A stretch of 64,000 nucleotides of DNA from Hypomesus transpacificus (GCF_021917145.1 NC_061063.1:5460510-5524509); one strand, 5' to 3'. Positions 40,069 to 53,853 are shown, counted from the stretch's first letter. The notes: generated by a model from the letters alone, not told the origin. Program-made: numbers and translations.

Positions 40069-41993
40069 ATGTTGTCAGGTGCCCAACCGTGTTTCCAGCT
40101 GCTGAGGATAGGCTCCTCCTTCACCGACTCGGCCCGTGACCTGTACACGTTCCGGCCGGCGCTCACGCACTCTGTGTTCCGGCTGGGTCGTGCGCCGGAA
40201 CTGTGTGATGTCACGCTGGAATCTGCCACCGTATCCAGGATACACGCGGAGCTGCATGCAGAAAGGGAGTGGGTGGATGGAGAAGAGGATGAGGAGGACG
40301 GCTGGAAGGTGCAGATTAAAGACCGCAGTAGTCATGGTGAGCAGAACACACGCAGAATTTGTGCCTGCATGAGCACTGGTGGGTGACTAATGCATTGTAA
40401 TAGTCTAGTCTTAAAATCTGACAAGGGAAAGATATTATCTTGACCCAGATCAGTGCTTTAAAGTAACATCCTTACCCCCCACTTCCGTGCCAGGTACCTG
40501 GGTGAACGATGTCCGCCTTCAGGCGAGTGTCCAATGGGAGCTCTCGGATGGGGACACGCTCACCTTTGGCAGCCAATCGAAGTGCGGGAGACCAGAGTTC
40601 TACTTCCTGTTCCAGAAGGTGCGTGTGCGCCCGCTAGACTTCGATGCTATCACCATCCCCAAGGCGGGCTCTTTCTCTTCGGACATCCAGAACCGGATCA
40701 GGACCAGTTTGGACCGGAAGGCGGCGGCCAACCTAGACCTGTCCACTCTATCCATAAACCGAGCCACCGTCATCCTTAACTCCATCGGCAGCCTGAGCAA
40801 GATGAAGGGCAGTCCCTGGACCTTCAAGAGGAGTGACAGCAACACCTCTGACCCCAGCTCCAACTCTCCTCCTCCCTTCTCCCTCCTCCCTCCGTCTACC
40901 CCTCCTCCCTTCTCCCATGGGACTTCCTCGGCGATGACCTCTTCTAAGTCAGTCCCGCCTTCGTCGAAGAGCCGGCGTAAGTCCGCCCACACGGTGCTGC
41001 TGGAGGACGACAGCTCTGACGAGCCCCGGAACCCTGGGGGTGGGCTGGGGGAGGGGCTTAGGCCCAGGGGCAAGAAGAGGAGGCGGCTCTACAAGTCAGA
41101 GTCCGAAGGCTTCAACCCCATGCCTCCACCATCCAGTAAGATGTTTGAAGATGGACGTTTCTTTCCAGAAGTCCGACAGCCATTCGACTTCAAAAACCGA
41201 CCCACCATCGGGAATAAACCAATCAAAAACTGCCATGGCGCGGTAGCCAACGTCAAGCAGAACCATGTGACTTTCAGCTCCAATAAGAGACGAGATATGA
41301 TGGATTCTCGCCACAGGATTGGCTCGCACACTAGTATAACAGTCTCAACATTGCACCAGCAGAAAGCCTTCTCTACCTCAGCTTCGCGTGGAAGGCGGAG
41401 GGCCCACAACTCCCCTGCATACTCCCCCCTGGTGGTGGGAGGAGAGAACTACACTCTGGCCTCGCCCTCCCTGAGGATCTGTAAAGAGGAGAGGGGGAGG
41501 GCCCAGTTTGCCAGGTTCCACGTAGCTTCTGGGTAAATTTCAATATCCTTACTATACAGTATGTCATACATGATTTAGTACAGTCCAGTGCACTGGTTGT
41601 GTTTATAAGGAAGTACATATGAACTCTGTTCCTCCTTCCTCCCTCAACAGGAAGCGACGAGGCAGGCCCAGGAAACACCTTCCTCCCCCGCGGCCCTCCC
41701 TCCCCTCTCCCTCCTCCTCTTCCTCCTCCTCCTCCTCTTCCTCCTCGTCCTCGTCGTCCTCCAGCTCCTCGTCCTCCTCCTCTGAGGGCGAGGAGGACGA
41801 GGAGGAGGAGGAAGGCGGGGCCCCGGGGGTGGAGGCGTGCGCGGCGCCGCGCTGCCTGCTGCCCCAGCAGGAGACAGTCCAGTGGATCCAGTGTGACGTG
41901 TGCGACGCCTGGTACCACATAGACTGCCTGCACTGCGACCGCCAGAGCCTGCTGCTCGACCCCAACGCCGACTTTCATTGCGGTTGCCACTGA
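40069..41993 (+). CDS. tcf19: Transcription factor 19 (FHA and PHD finger protein), three coding exons
   Basis: Chromatin-associated cell-cycle regulator that reads histone marks through its PHD finger. Exons 40069-40336, 40494-41532 and 41651-41993 join in phase to 549 aa, well above the roughly 345 aa of human TCF19. The start ATG has a good context (GTCACC). An FHA domain spans about residues 5-125, with FRLGRAPELCDVTL, SRIHAELHAE and the exon-junction GTWVNDVRL and LSDGDTLTFG motifs. ATVILNSIGSLSKMKG matches the family's conserved stretch. A long low-complexity middle follows, then an AT-hook (KRRGRPRKH) at about 437-445, a run of about 25 Ser, an acidic run, and a C-terminal PHD finger (CAAPRC, QCDVCDAWYH, DCLHC, HCGC). 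The extra length is mainly in the middle exon. FHA plus PHD makes the identification firm. Confidence 0.94.
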
Positions 41994-42021
41994 CCCCCCC
42001 CCCCCCCCCCCCCCCCCCCCC
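41994..42021. repeat. C28 run directly after the tcf19 stop codon
   Basis: The TGA at 41991-41993 is followed immediately by 28 C. Such runs change length easily, but here slippage cannot alter the protein. Confidence 0.95.
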
Positions 42022-43200
42022 ATCCCAAGAGGCAAGAATGACCACTCTGGCCCCTCCTCCCCCACCTCTCCTCCTGTACATTACCAGTACTGGCCCCCAC
42101 CTATCCAGGTTGTGGTTTTTACCCATCCCATGTTCATACAGTTCTTTAGCTGTAGGGATATTTTTGAATAGGAAGTCTGTGGTTGAAATGGCTGATTGGA
42201 GATCATCTTGGAAAGAAGATGTTTGAGGAGACTTCCTGGGTCTGTGGGAAGATCAGAGCACACAATCAGAGCATGCTAAGAATGTTTGGATTGTACCACA
42301 ATGACAGCAAGACACCAGTCTTGACACCTCTGACATCAGAGGGTGGGCAGCAAAAAAAAAATGATTTTTTTTAATACAAATATACATGATTATTGAATGA
42401 TGGGATGCAGCCTCCAGCTTTCTTTGGGGGGGGTGTCATGTGACATCTGGCCTACAAAATGGATTCTTGCATGCCTAAAGTCTGCTTGGGTTTCTACTAG
42501 GATCTGTTAACACTCATCTTCAGCTTTACTGTTTTAAACAAGACTCTTCACTGCTGCTGATTATGGGGTGGGCAGTGAAGATGTGTTGACCTTGGGGGTG
42601 TGCCCCAAAGACGGGAGATTCAGACATGCTCGTGATTGGGATTAGTGGTGTGGAAAGAGAAGGAGCAGGAAAAGCATTGTGATGGTTCCTAGAATCCTCC
42701 GTTACAAAAGAGGGTTACCAGGGAGGGGCATCTGGTTTTTCAGTGTTCATTTCCCCCCCCCCATGCACATATCTGTATATAAAGTTGCTTTCTTTGTTGG
42801 ATAAATGACCAAGCTTTATGACTGATTTACAACATCTCTAACTCTCAAAAGCCACAGGTTCATACAACACAAGTCTTTCGGGGTAAGTCAGATCTATGTG
42901 AGTTCCACTGCCTTCGTTTGAACAATATTCAGGTCAGCTGCCTCTATCAGCGTGTTATATTCCAGGTTGGTTATTAATCCCAGATAAAATACACCTGTGT
43001 CGATTTGTCAGGGACAAATTAAACATTAAATTGTCTTTCAATTTGACTTTGTCATTTGTTTTGAGTTGATCAATCTTTAATACATTCACTCAAATTTTTC
43101 ATTCCTGTTCACCTGACTTGACTCACTAATTCAAGATGAAAACTAACAGGTGACCTGAACAGTAAGGAGATGGCTGGACATAACAATAAAAGTCCAGAAA
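42022..43200 (+). other. tcf19: tcf19 3' untranslated region (end uncertain)
   Basis: Noncoding sequence after the C28 run. The only canonical AATAAA I noticed is at about 43185-43190 (ACAATAAAAG); variant signals such as ATAAAT near 42802 could end the transcript earlier. No coding exon is seen. Confidence 0.35.
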
Positions 43201-46200
43201 ATGGTCTTGTTTCCATGGCAACATGCTTATTTGGGAATGGTAGAGCCGCAGCCGCTGTGACAAATCTCTGCCCAAGTACCCCAGGCAACAGGGAGGCAGA
43301 CTGCAGGGATGGAGGGAGATTACTATTTCAAGACAGGATGGAAAATGGGATGGTTTTCCGCGTCTGTCAGCGCTTTAATTTAATGCCGTTTTTAAGCTCA
43401 GGGTGAATGCAATTCCTAGTTATGACCAGCAGAGAGCAGTGTTGATCCAAATCTGCTTCAGCGTGAGTAAGCTGAAATCTTTTGTAAGGTGTGTGAATCC
43501 TTGTTCAACGTCACCCTATATCTTAAATTATTCCATCAGAAATTATATATTTTATATGAATGTGTGTGTATCTGCATAAATGTGTATGAATTTGCCTTAA
43601 GGACTGAATAGGCCAATTAGGGTCTTGACAGGTGCATGGATTGAATTCAAAGCATTTACTTTTTCTAAACGCCCCAACCCTGTTGGCCATGCCAAATCCA
43701 CAAACCCTGACCCAGCATGGCAGTGTTCGAGCCTCATGTAATTCTGGTCCTGGGCTACACTGTACTAGTGTCCAACGCTGTGACAGTGGTGCTTAAACTC
43801 CTAATGGGATCACACTAATGGGAGTAGATGTCATTTCCTTTAAGAAGCTCTCAGCTCTCATCTCAGGACAAAGAACAGGATATGAGAACAGAACCGTTTC
43901 CTTCTCACCCAGGCATGACCCTTGATGGTTAGCTTTGATTGGTGAACTTCCAGGAAGTAACCAGAAAAGTGGAATGCATATATAAGACATCCAGACACTG
44001 CTATTTATCCCAGCATACCCATAGGGGGATATGAGTAAACATGCTATTCCTGTAGGCCTAATGGTGCACACCAGTGGGGTTGTGTTACAGTTCAACCAAA
44101 TCTGTACGGTATGTGAACAAGTCCCCCCATAGCACAAGAGAACCCTCGTTTCCCCCGTGACAGTGAAGCAGAAGCAGCCTGGAAGGAGCAAACATTAGCC
44201 AGGTTAAAGTGTGGTGGTGGTGGTGGTGGGGAAATTCTAGAGTTAGGTGTAAGTAAAAGTTTTAATGGGACAGAGACTATCTCTGTTGATGACAAACCCC
44301 CACGGCTGGTTATGTAGTTTAACTCTGGGTTGGTTTCAGGAACTCATTAAAAGTTTATGATTCGCCAGACGTTGGGGCGTGGAAAAGCCATTTCACATTA
44401 GCAGGCGTTAGATTGAAGTTAACCATGGGTAATGGATGACCCTGTGTGTGTGTGTGTAAAAGACACAGATAGAGGTAGAGACAGAACGAGATGGTGACAG
44501 AAAAAGAGCAGCCTATGTACAGTGTGTCAGAGGAAGAGAGATGGCAGGAGACATTCATTTTAGTCAAGGTAGGTGGTGTAACACAACCAAGGCATCTGTG
44601 CTGGAGATCTGCTCCAAAGGAGGTCAAAATGGTCATGCATAACAACAGATTTCATCCGGATGTTATCCAGAGCCCCCCCACCACCCACCCCTTGACTATG
44701 TGAATACACAGGAAACAAATACAAATGTCAGGTGTGTCTTTGTGGAGCCATCTGGAGAGAAAAGAGCACTCTTCATTTTCTGCAACTCTTCAAACCACTG
44801 TACAATTACCAATTATGTGATCAACTCATTCATGCGTGGCTGCACTACAGGTGTCAATTAGCTTCATTCTCCACCCAACCCTCCCTGCCCCCGCTATTAC
44901 CTCTCACCCTCTCTCTTCACCTCTCCTTTCACCTATTTTCCCCCTTTTTACCTCTCACCATGTCTCTAATTGGTTTTCAGTATTTTTATGCTTATTTTTA
45001 AGAAAGTAAATATAATTGCATTGGGGCTGCAGAGTAGACGAGTCCTTTAACTAACTCTGTTTAAAATATCTCTTATTCCTCTCTATATCTCTGTAAAAGG
45101 AGACAATAGTAGAAAATGAAACCAATTGGCAATTTTGCGAGCCATACATGTAGAGCCATTGCAGCACCCCCTCCTCCCCACACCCTCAACCAGCCCCCCA
45201 CTCCCCCCGCTATTCCTCCCTCCTTTAATCTCTCCTCCAAATGTTGTTTCTCCCCCTGGGGTGTTGAGTCTGTTTTCTATTTATGGAGAAGAGTGTTGAT
45301 CTGATGTGAGGCAATCCGAAACAGCCTAGGCTGCCCATTGTGTAGATGTGTTCGTGTATGTGTGTGTATTGTGGCTGAGGAAGGGACAAAGAACAATTTC
45401 CAATGCGCAGCGACAAGCAAATAAAACAATTAAAATCTGTGAATGGTAGACATGCTGAAAAACAAGCCAGACCAGATGCACAAGCACTCTTAGATAACCT
45501 AAAATGACAAAAGCATGTGTGTGTTTGTGTGCACAATTATGTGTGTCTTAAGTTAGCCTATAGGTAGGCCTATGTTTTGTTAGTTTTGGGTTGCAACTGG
45601 ATTTTTGCTACCACACAGAATCTATAGCACATACACATACACACACAGGCTAACCAAATAGCCCATCTCAACACCTTTACTCAGTGAACCTCAAGCCCAT
45701 ACACTTTCTCTGATTAGGTAACGAGCAGAGAAAATAAATGTGCAGGGAAAACACTCATTAGCTGTAAACAAAGTCCACACAAGTTAACTAATGAAGATTT
45801 TCAACAGTCGGAGAGGAGGCACAGGAGAGAGAGAGAGAGAGAGAGAGTGGAGGTTGCAGGGTGTGAAAGGAAGCAAGCTGATAGAGGCGAGGAAGGGAAC
45901 GAGTGGGAGAGAGAGAGATGGAGAGAACGAGGAGAAGAAGAAAGAGGGGGTATTTCAGGAGGTGTGAGGAACACTCGCTCCCTGGGGCTCGGCGTCTCTC
46001 TGACTCTTTAATGTCTTTAATTAAAGCCAACAGTATTATCTGCTTTTCCCTCCGAGTGCTTTCACCAATGCTACTCTCAGCTCCAAACCCGCTAAGAAGG
46101 GAGGGGTAAGGAGAGGGGAACACTAATGACACTGTGAAAAATGATAGGAGGAAGGAACGGATGGAGGAGATAGAAGAGTAGTAGGGAAGGGGTATGCGTG

Positions 46201-48100
46201 ATCACATAACAGTTCGGGGGGGGGGGATTACAATGCTAAACATGTCACCAGGGCAACTGATACGTGATCATGTTACCAGGCAGCAGCTTGTTTAATCAAT
46301 CTGACTCCTCCAAGCGGATCCTTCCTGGTTAGAGGCTGGTAGATGTTAATACAGAGAGGAGAAGAGGGAAGGAGAGGATGGCAACGAGGTGAGCTGGAGA
46401 AAACAAGGACCAGAATTTCCACCGGTCACCTAGTCTACTCACATTCATGGACAAAACCCAGGAAATGGAATGAAGAGACACACAGAAAACACACACACAC
46501 AAAGCTCGGGGTCACGTCATGATTCTCCATACCATGATTGACAGACACCTTTTGCCCTCTACCCCCCATGTTTGCAGATTGAAAGATTATCTGGCCACCT
46601 GCAGGGTCCCTGGTCTCCCCTCCCCTTCTTAGAAAAACATACCAATCCAAATCCTCACAAATCACACACGCATGCACATGACCAAACCCATAGTTGTGCC
46701 TGGAGGGTGTTTGTCAGAAAGGGGGAAAAAGAGACAGAGCTGAACAGAGCTAAATACAGCACATATACAATTCATGGGCTCCTGGATAAAAGAAAAACAA
46801 TAAGGCAGAAAGCTCTTGGCTGGCTCGGGGTCTGGTGGTGTGCGGACCCCAAAGCATCCTGGGTAAATAACACAATAGGTGTCCGGGCTGACAGCCTGTC
46901 AGGCAGAGGTGGGGGAGTTGATTTATAGAGCTGTACATAGCTGCATGTAGAGATACTGGAGGGCCAAGGCCAGCAGTATGACCCTCAATACTGGAGAGGA
47001 AGGTGATGGATGCAAATGAGCCCTGTTTCCAAACTGTCACCACTCATCTTTGCTCCCTCCTTCCTTTGGATAAATGAAGAGATCCAAACGGGTGAATGAA
47101 GAAAAGCTATGATTGAGAATGGCTTTCAGCCATTAAATTGTGTTTGATTCGAGATTCCAAAGAAAGGAAGGCAGGAAGGAGAAAGGGAGGAAGGATCAGA
47201 GTATTTAAACCAATGGACCAGTGGCAGCAGTATCACTGAACTAACAACAGATGGCAGACTAAGCAGCTGATTTGTATGCTGTACGTGCACACACACACAC
47301 ACACATGCGGGCACCCACATGCAACCAGGGACACACACGTAGAGAGAGAGGCTGGAACCAACATTGGAGGCCAGCCGGTTTGTGCAGCTCCTCTCTGTAG
47401 AGGGTGGTGCTGGGTAATTGTTTGATAGAGGGGTCTGCCAAGACAGGGCCAGTCAGATGGTGCTCCACTCGGCTTTAATGAGCCTCTAATGGAGGAGAGG
47501 CTGATCCCACAGCACACACTGACTCCATGCTCCGACCTCTGTTTCACAGCCTCACGAGACTGTTCGAGGCAGGGGCTGGTGGTGGCATGTGCTTGGGGCT
47601 GGCACCACTGAACATCAGTGTTGGTCCATAAAGACATTAGCCTAATGAAAGACATGTCATGTCTACTGGAACGTTTTCAATTATCATTATGAAGTTTCTT
47701 TCTTTCCATGGACAGTCTTAGAGGTCTGCACCTTTGTGTCACCAACCGTCTCTGAAAGAGGGTTCCCTCCCTGAATTGCTCCTCTTAAGGTTTTTCTGGG
47801 AGTTTTTTTATTGTCTACTTGGAGGGGCTTAGGGTTTGTTCAGGGCCATTTCTATGGGCATATGTAAAGCCCTCTGTGGCGGCTATGCAAATAATAATTT
47901 AATTGAGACTTGACACAGTGGCTTGATCTACTGTGTCAGTGAAGAAAAAAGATTGATGAAGTATATTACGAGCTAACATAGGTCTAATCCTGTTGTGGAG
48001 TTGAATGGTGTACTGCATAAACAATAAGGAATGTTATCATAATTTGCCGTTGCCAATTTCCGCATTGAGTACTACAACTTTACCTATGACGTTCTCGTGA
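43201..48100. other. Intergenic region with simple repeats
   Basis: I found no gene on either strand. Content includes a (GTG)n run near 44212-44229, purine-rich GAGA tracts near 45825-45960, a (CA)n run near 47286-47305 and an interspersed repeat at 47715-47920 (listed separately). Confidence 0.5.
47715..47920 (+). repeat. Interspersed repeat (TTAAGG / GTGAAGCCC-type fish repeat)
   Basis: The series CTGAATTGCTCCTCTTAAGG, CTGGGAGTTTTTTTATTGTC, GGGCATATGTAAAGCCCT and GGCTATGCAAATAATAATTT matches a repeat I recall as common in teleost genomes, where the tail usually reads GGGCTATACAAATAAA plus TTGA copies. I cannot name the family. This copy is diverged. Confidence 0.55.
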
Positions 48101-48449
48101 CATCACAATAAGTCCCCCAGGCGGAGTTGAGCGTGCAGGCTCTTCGTAGAAACTGATCTGCGCCGCGGACGTGATCGTTACTTTTCTCTGGTTCGGTGCA
48201 GGCTGCGGAAGACCCAAACCTACACACGGAGAAGACATACCTGTGCGCGCTGCGTCCCTTCCACTTTGGGAGGGGTTATACATGTTTTTGTTTCGATTTG
48301 ACATCGAGGAACTGCGTAGGATTGAAGAGCAAATCCATAGTCCACTCACCGGTCCATTTAAATTATAACTAAGAGAAGTTGTTGGCGAACGAATATTTCA
48401 GAGAGCTTTTTGAGTCCGGATTTTATGTCAACCTTCCCTCCACAACAGG

Positions 48450-48537
48450 ATGGCTAGAGACTACGGGAAACATTCCTCCGTTTCATCGGCGAATAACAAT
48501 TTACTGGTGGCTGCGGTGATACTTCTGACCATTCAAG
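48450..48537 (+). CDS. First coding exon of an unidentified secreted or membrane protein (partial)
   Basis: The ATG at 48450 follows a GC-richer block at 48100-48449 that looks like a promoter and leader. The exon encodes 29 residues: a polar start MARDYGKHSSVSSANNN, then LLVAAVILLTIQ, and ends in phase 1 at a GTAGG donor. This is a typical signal-peptide first exon. I found no convincing second exon in the remaining 15.5 kb, so the gene probably has a very long first intron and continues beyond the window. In human, DDR1 is a receptor gene in the same FLOT1 neighbourhood, which makes it a candidate, but nothing in the 29 residues proves it. Confidence 0.5.
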
Positions 48538-51500
48538 GTAGGAACAACAGAATATTAACATGACCGATGTTTACTTGATCCCAGATGCTCATGTTCACCC
48601 CTTCGATTGAGTTGATTTAATTGCCCTGCGAGTGTCGGCAACGTAACTATTGTATCGGTGTCATAACTGTCCCATGAGACGCGTGCTCACATAGGATAGC
48701 CTACAACTGAGCTTTCCTAACCAAGCGTTTACATGGACCGTGATAACAACGGTGGGCGGCGAACCTGTTGTTGAAGTTGACGCTGTATCAGTTTCCCTTC
48801 TGAATGACCGAGTTTCGGTTCGCCATGTTACTCTCGGTGTTTTTGTCGGGGCTAGACTTACAAATAGGCTACGCTAGGTGTGGCCTCACGGGGTATTTAT
48901 TTCTCGTAGCGCCAAACAGCAGGTGTGATCGGGAATAAGTCACTGTAATCCCTGCGATGTGCGCCTTGGATTCGCTCACGCTTTACAGGTTCCAAGTTAA
49001 TTTGAATTCCAATCGTCTCCCTGCTGTGACGAAGTATTCGACTGTGGAATACCTAGGAGAAAAGTGTAGAATATTCAGAAAAGCAACAGGGTGCGTTGGT
49101 GCAATGGCAACAATGCACCCACGAGCTGGGCGTATGGAGTTTGGCATCGGGAATAACCGATGATTGGATGAATTTTGCCTTCACCTTTGTTTTCGTCTTT
49201 GGTTAATTTAGTCTCCCACACTGTCATAAACGTAAACAAAGACATCACAGTAGAACAGCTTTTCTAACTAAAACCCTTTTCAATTCATGACATTTCTCTT
49301 CGAAATCCGAACAGGGACAAGTGCTTTTTTGGGAATTACCATAGTAATTATGACATACCAGGCATAATGAAGACCTGCCAAGTTGACGTGTAATCGACTT
49401 ACTTAATACAATCTGGGTGATGTTTTAGATTTTTAAGATATGATCACTTGTTGCTCACAATTGCGTTTGTAGCTGTGTTGCTATGTAGCCTACCTTGTCT
49501 TGCCATTAATCGTATTTGGAGTTATTGGAAAAACAGAGAACTCTGGTTTAGGAAGTCAGGTATATTATGGGCTAGACTGGGTGTCATGGAGACCACTTTG
49601 CTGCAGCACAAAAATTGGGGTCTTTGTCCTGCTTGTCTTGTAGGCCTAAGGTGTTGGAAGAGAGGTGTATGCTGTGAGTGTCAGTCAAAGGCAAATTCCA
49701 GTCTTGTAGGTAGACGGGCCTGACCTGCATGCCTCTGGCATCCCCTCATAGAGCCATACTCATGACGAAAGCAGGCGTTAGATATAATGCACACGGGTAC
49801 TGCCACAGCGTATGAAACACAGTCACCATACTGCACTGCTAACAAGGTGCATGGACACATTCACAATCAAGACAATTCAACTCTTTAGTGTCCTGCTCTA
49901 TCCTCTGGTTATAAGCCTCTACCCCACCACATCAACCCTACTTCTAACATCCATCCCACTCAAGCCCTGCTCACCCCCTCCCCCAAAAAGAAGCTACACT
50001 ACGCCACACACGAAAGGGAACAAATTCAGTCCCTTTCTGTCTTTTCTCTATCTCCTATTCTCTCACTTTCTCCGGCCTGTTCTCAATGCTCACTGCTCTG
50101 CTTCCAGCCAGCCAGGGTCTTTGTTGGACTGGCTTTAGTCAGCGGTGAATTAGAATAGACTCACCAACCCCCCCCCCCCTCTCCCTCCCTCCTTTCCTCT
50201 TTCTCTCCCTCTCTGCCTCTAGCCCTCCCTCCCTCTCACCATGAGTTTCTGTGGGCCCCATTGTTTATGAATGTGCGGCGGCTAGTGTGTGAACGAGATA
50301 GAGGCAGGGAAAAATTGATGGACGGAAATGAAGAGAAAAAGTGTGCCAGAGATGGAGGAGGGAATGGGAAGAGGGAGGAAGCTTAAGACAGGAAGTGTAT
50401 TTCAGGACTTGGGGGAAGTGTAAATAAATCTAAGTGCTGAAATGTCCTGAGCTCACCCAAGCCCTGAGCCTGGCATGGCAGCCTGGTGGGGGGGTGGGGT
50501 TGGGAGGGAATGTTGGGGCGGCGGGGGGTATACCTCTCTTTCTCTCTCTGTGCAGAATATAGCTGCTCAAGGTAGGCCCAGAAGAGAGACAATTGGGGTA
50601 CTGCAGGAGCCCTAGCCTCAAAGTAGAGCAGCTAGTATCCTGATAAAAACAGTCAAACCTTTATAACCAGTTAGTAAATAGGGTGGATTTGTTTTCTGTC
50701 AAGCTGTAATCCCTGTGAAAAATGGACTTTGCACCCTAGTCAGTGAACGAATGAAAGGACTAAAACTGTGGAAAAATGAGAACTGATTGTGGGATTTGTG
50801 CTGTTCTCCTCTACTTCCCTCTTGGACTGATCTGCAAAAAGTGGCTGAGGTCAGGGAGAGGGAGGTGTTGAGGAGAGGCAGAGAGGCCTGCAGCTTGTGT
50901 CTCACAATCCACCCACCTGCACTTCCAGTCAGCTGGGATGTGGACTAAACAGATGGGCATTTGTGTGTCTCTGCTGCTGCATGTGTGTATGTTCTAGGGT
51001 GTGTATGTGGGCTGGGTGTGTATGTTCGAGGGTGTGTATGTGGGCTGGGTGCGCTCATCCTTCCCGATGCCCTCTGCCAGAGCCTTCTCCTCCTCCCTCA
51101 AGTCTCTCCCCTCCCCTCCCCAGCCCCCACCCACCCCCTCCCTCATCTGCATAATGTCAACTACACCTTTCCTCTAACCCCCTCATTCATCCACCCAGCT
51201 GCCAGTCAGTTGATTGAAATACCCTGCTTGAAGTAGTAGCAACACACGTCAGCCCTTCACTGTGGCAGTCTCATACCCCCAGCCATCTCCTCACACACAC
51301 ACACACACACTCTCTCTCTCTCTCTCTCTCGGCACCCCTGGCAGGGCGCTCGCCGCTGGCCTTTCTGCCTCATTGTCAGGCGTGACACACACACGCACGC
51401 GTTTGTTTTATTAAATTCAAAGTCAAGGAGTGACATTCAGACCCAGGTTCCTTGCAGACGTGTGATATTGAAAGTGTTCCCTTTCAGAACCGTATCTTTA

Positions 51501-51740
51501 AGCTCGCTGAACAGTCTGTTTCCAAAGCAGTCTTGTTTGATAGTGGAAATACAGACAGTCTCTGCACTAACACGATGTCATAGCCCAGTACGCTGAAACT
51601 GGGGTTCTCTTTCGTTGAGTTTTCAACGTGATGTATAAATTAAACTTCTCCCGGACGGTCCTCTGATCCGGGCCTGTGGAGCTCTCCTCAAAGCATCAAA
51701 GAGGCGGAGGACAAGATGAGAGAACCCTCACTGCAGAGGA

Positions 51741-51893
51741 CAGCGAGAACCCAGAGAGACCAGTCAGAACCCAGGAAGACCAGTCAGAACCCAGGGAGAC
51801 CAGTCAGAACCCAGGGAGACCAGCCAGAACCCAGGGAGACCAGTCAGAACCCAGGGAGACCAGCCAGAACCCAGGGAGACCAGCCAGAACCCC
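51741..51893. repeat. 20-bp minisatellite, eight units
   Basis: Units of exactly 20 bp with consensus CAGTCAGAACCCAGGGAGAC begin at 51741, 51761, 51781, 51801, 51821, 51841, 51861 and 51881 (last one partial). They alternate between CAGT and CAGC starts. Because 20 is not a multiple of three, each frame cycles through QNPGRP-, RTQGDQ- and PEPRETS-like peptides. These are not genes. Confidence 0.95.
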
Positions 51894-53162
51894 ACCCATC
51901 TGCTAAAGACCCCGGATTGTACTACGTTTGACTTGACACATCAAACAGCCCCTAGAGAAAATAAGTAAATAATAAAATCAGGAAGTAAGCTCCAACCAAA
52001 GGACTTCAATGTCAGAGAGGGAGAGAGACAAACAAACAACATTATCTCCCTGTTTTCTGTTCTGTGCGGGGATTGGTTAATGGCTGTGGCAGGCATGTCG
52101 GGGTTCTGACAGTAAGACCTAGGGTGTGTATCTCTCTCCCTGTCTCTCTCCCACTCTCTCTCTCTCCATAGTGTTGGAGTCTTAGGGTGGGTGTGTGCGT
52201 GCAAGTTTTGTGTTTGTGCGATTTTTCACACTCCCAAGAGTTTTTTCTCCTGGCTGAGGAGGTTTGCTAATAAGATGCAGCTTCTTTCATGTGTGCTGCT
52301 GCGGCCCACGTCTGTCTGTCTGTCTGTCTTATAGCCTGTACAGTAGCTCCCCCCCCCAATAACCTAGTGGCAAACAGGGGCGTCCATAGCATGCAGAGAA
52401 GACGCTTAGGAATGTCAAATATGTATGTGCAGGAACACACCCTGACACTCACACGCCAATGCTAATGTAGCCAAAGCTTGCAAGCGTTAACACCTTCACA
52501 GTGCATCACATTCACACAGCGACAGGTTGGTTTATGAAGCTTCCAGAAGCTTCCAGAGAGAGAGAGAGACCTCAATCACACTCACAGAACTATGTACAAA
52601 CAAGTAGGAAGCAAATATCACAGGAATCCAAGCAAGACAAACTCAATCTTAATTATTCAAACAGGATGCAAAGATGAGATGTGAGTTCTCCAGACAACAG
52701 AGCTACAGGATGCTGACATGATCCAGTCTAGGAGTCATAAAACAAGGCACTCGTGAATAAACACCATTCATATTGGGACAGGCTTCTGCAGTACTGTAAC
52801 CTGGCTCTCACACTGGAGATCAGCTGTTACAGCTCAGACCTGGACACTGGCCATTTTTCTGTGCTGGAGTTACAGCAAGACCTGCACATATATGCGTGCA
52901 CACACACACACACACACACACGCAGATTAATAGTCTTATTGCACTTTAAAAGTTGTCTGTTTGTCTGTTTTGTTCACCAAGAGGTGTGTGTGATGCCAGC
53001 TGTGGTCCTGGAAGCTAGCTGAAATGACGTGTATGTGTGTGTGTGTGTGTGTAAGGGAGAGAGAGAGAGAGATGCCACAACCAGCCAAGGTGACTGCTCG
53101 CTATGAAAGGCATGGCAGAGATGCAGACATGGCATGTCGGGACCCAGACAGTAGACACAGCG

Positions 53163-53163
<1 letters not shown>

Positions 53164-53234
<71 letters not shown>
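53164..53234. repeat. (CA)n microsatellite
   Basis: About 35 uninterrupted CA dinucleotides, followed 100 bp later by further CA runs broken by AA (53335-53376). Confidence 0.98.
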
Positions 53235-53236
<2 letters not shown>

Positions 53237-53336
53237 AGGATTATGCTATTGGTCCCTCCAAAGCTTTATCTGTGTGACTCAGATGATGCTGGACGTTGCC
53301 AACACGGAGGTATAGCAGGGCTCCTTCATTACACAA

Positions 53337-53367
<31 letters not shown>

Positions 53368-53851
53368 AACACACACAGAGGGTGATGCTGTTCTGGTTGC
53401 CCGCGGTGATGGAAGTGCTTGAGGTCATTTTCATCTCAACTGAATTTGAAGAAGTTCCAAACTGAGTTCACAAGTTCACACAGTACCTCACTCTGCCCAT
53501 GTTTGTCTGTGTGCTGTGTATGAGAGAGAAAGATAGGGGGATGGGGAGAGTGGTGAGGATCTGTGTGTCTTCGTGTGTGTCGCTCTGCCTGCATCAGTCT
53601 GTGTGCAGTGGATAGACCTGTAGGCTATATGTTGGTCTGGGAGCGGTAGCAGAAACATTGCTTCAAATCAATACAGGTTACCCCTCCCCATCCACTCTCT
53701 CTCTTTCTCACTCACACATTCCATCGCCATATAAGGGCAGCGGAGCACGACGGCACGATTACCCTGGGCTGGAGGGTTGTTTAACATAATCACTTCTGCT
53801 CTGTCTCTCTGTCTCTCCTCCCTCTTGTCTCTCACTCTATTTTCTGTTTCT

Positions 53852-53853
<2 letters not shown>

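Noticed and set aside
41373-42126. Gly/Arg-rich and Glu-rich - strand frames over tcf19
   Set aside because: Antisense shadows of the Ser/acidic tract and C28 run of tcf19.
48171-48368. 65-codon + strand frame beginning MIVTFLWFGAGCG
   Set aside because: It lies in the probable 5' leader of the exon at 48450, has no family match and no clear Kozak context; an upstream ORF at most.
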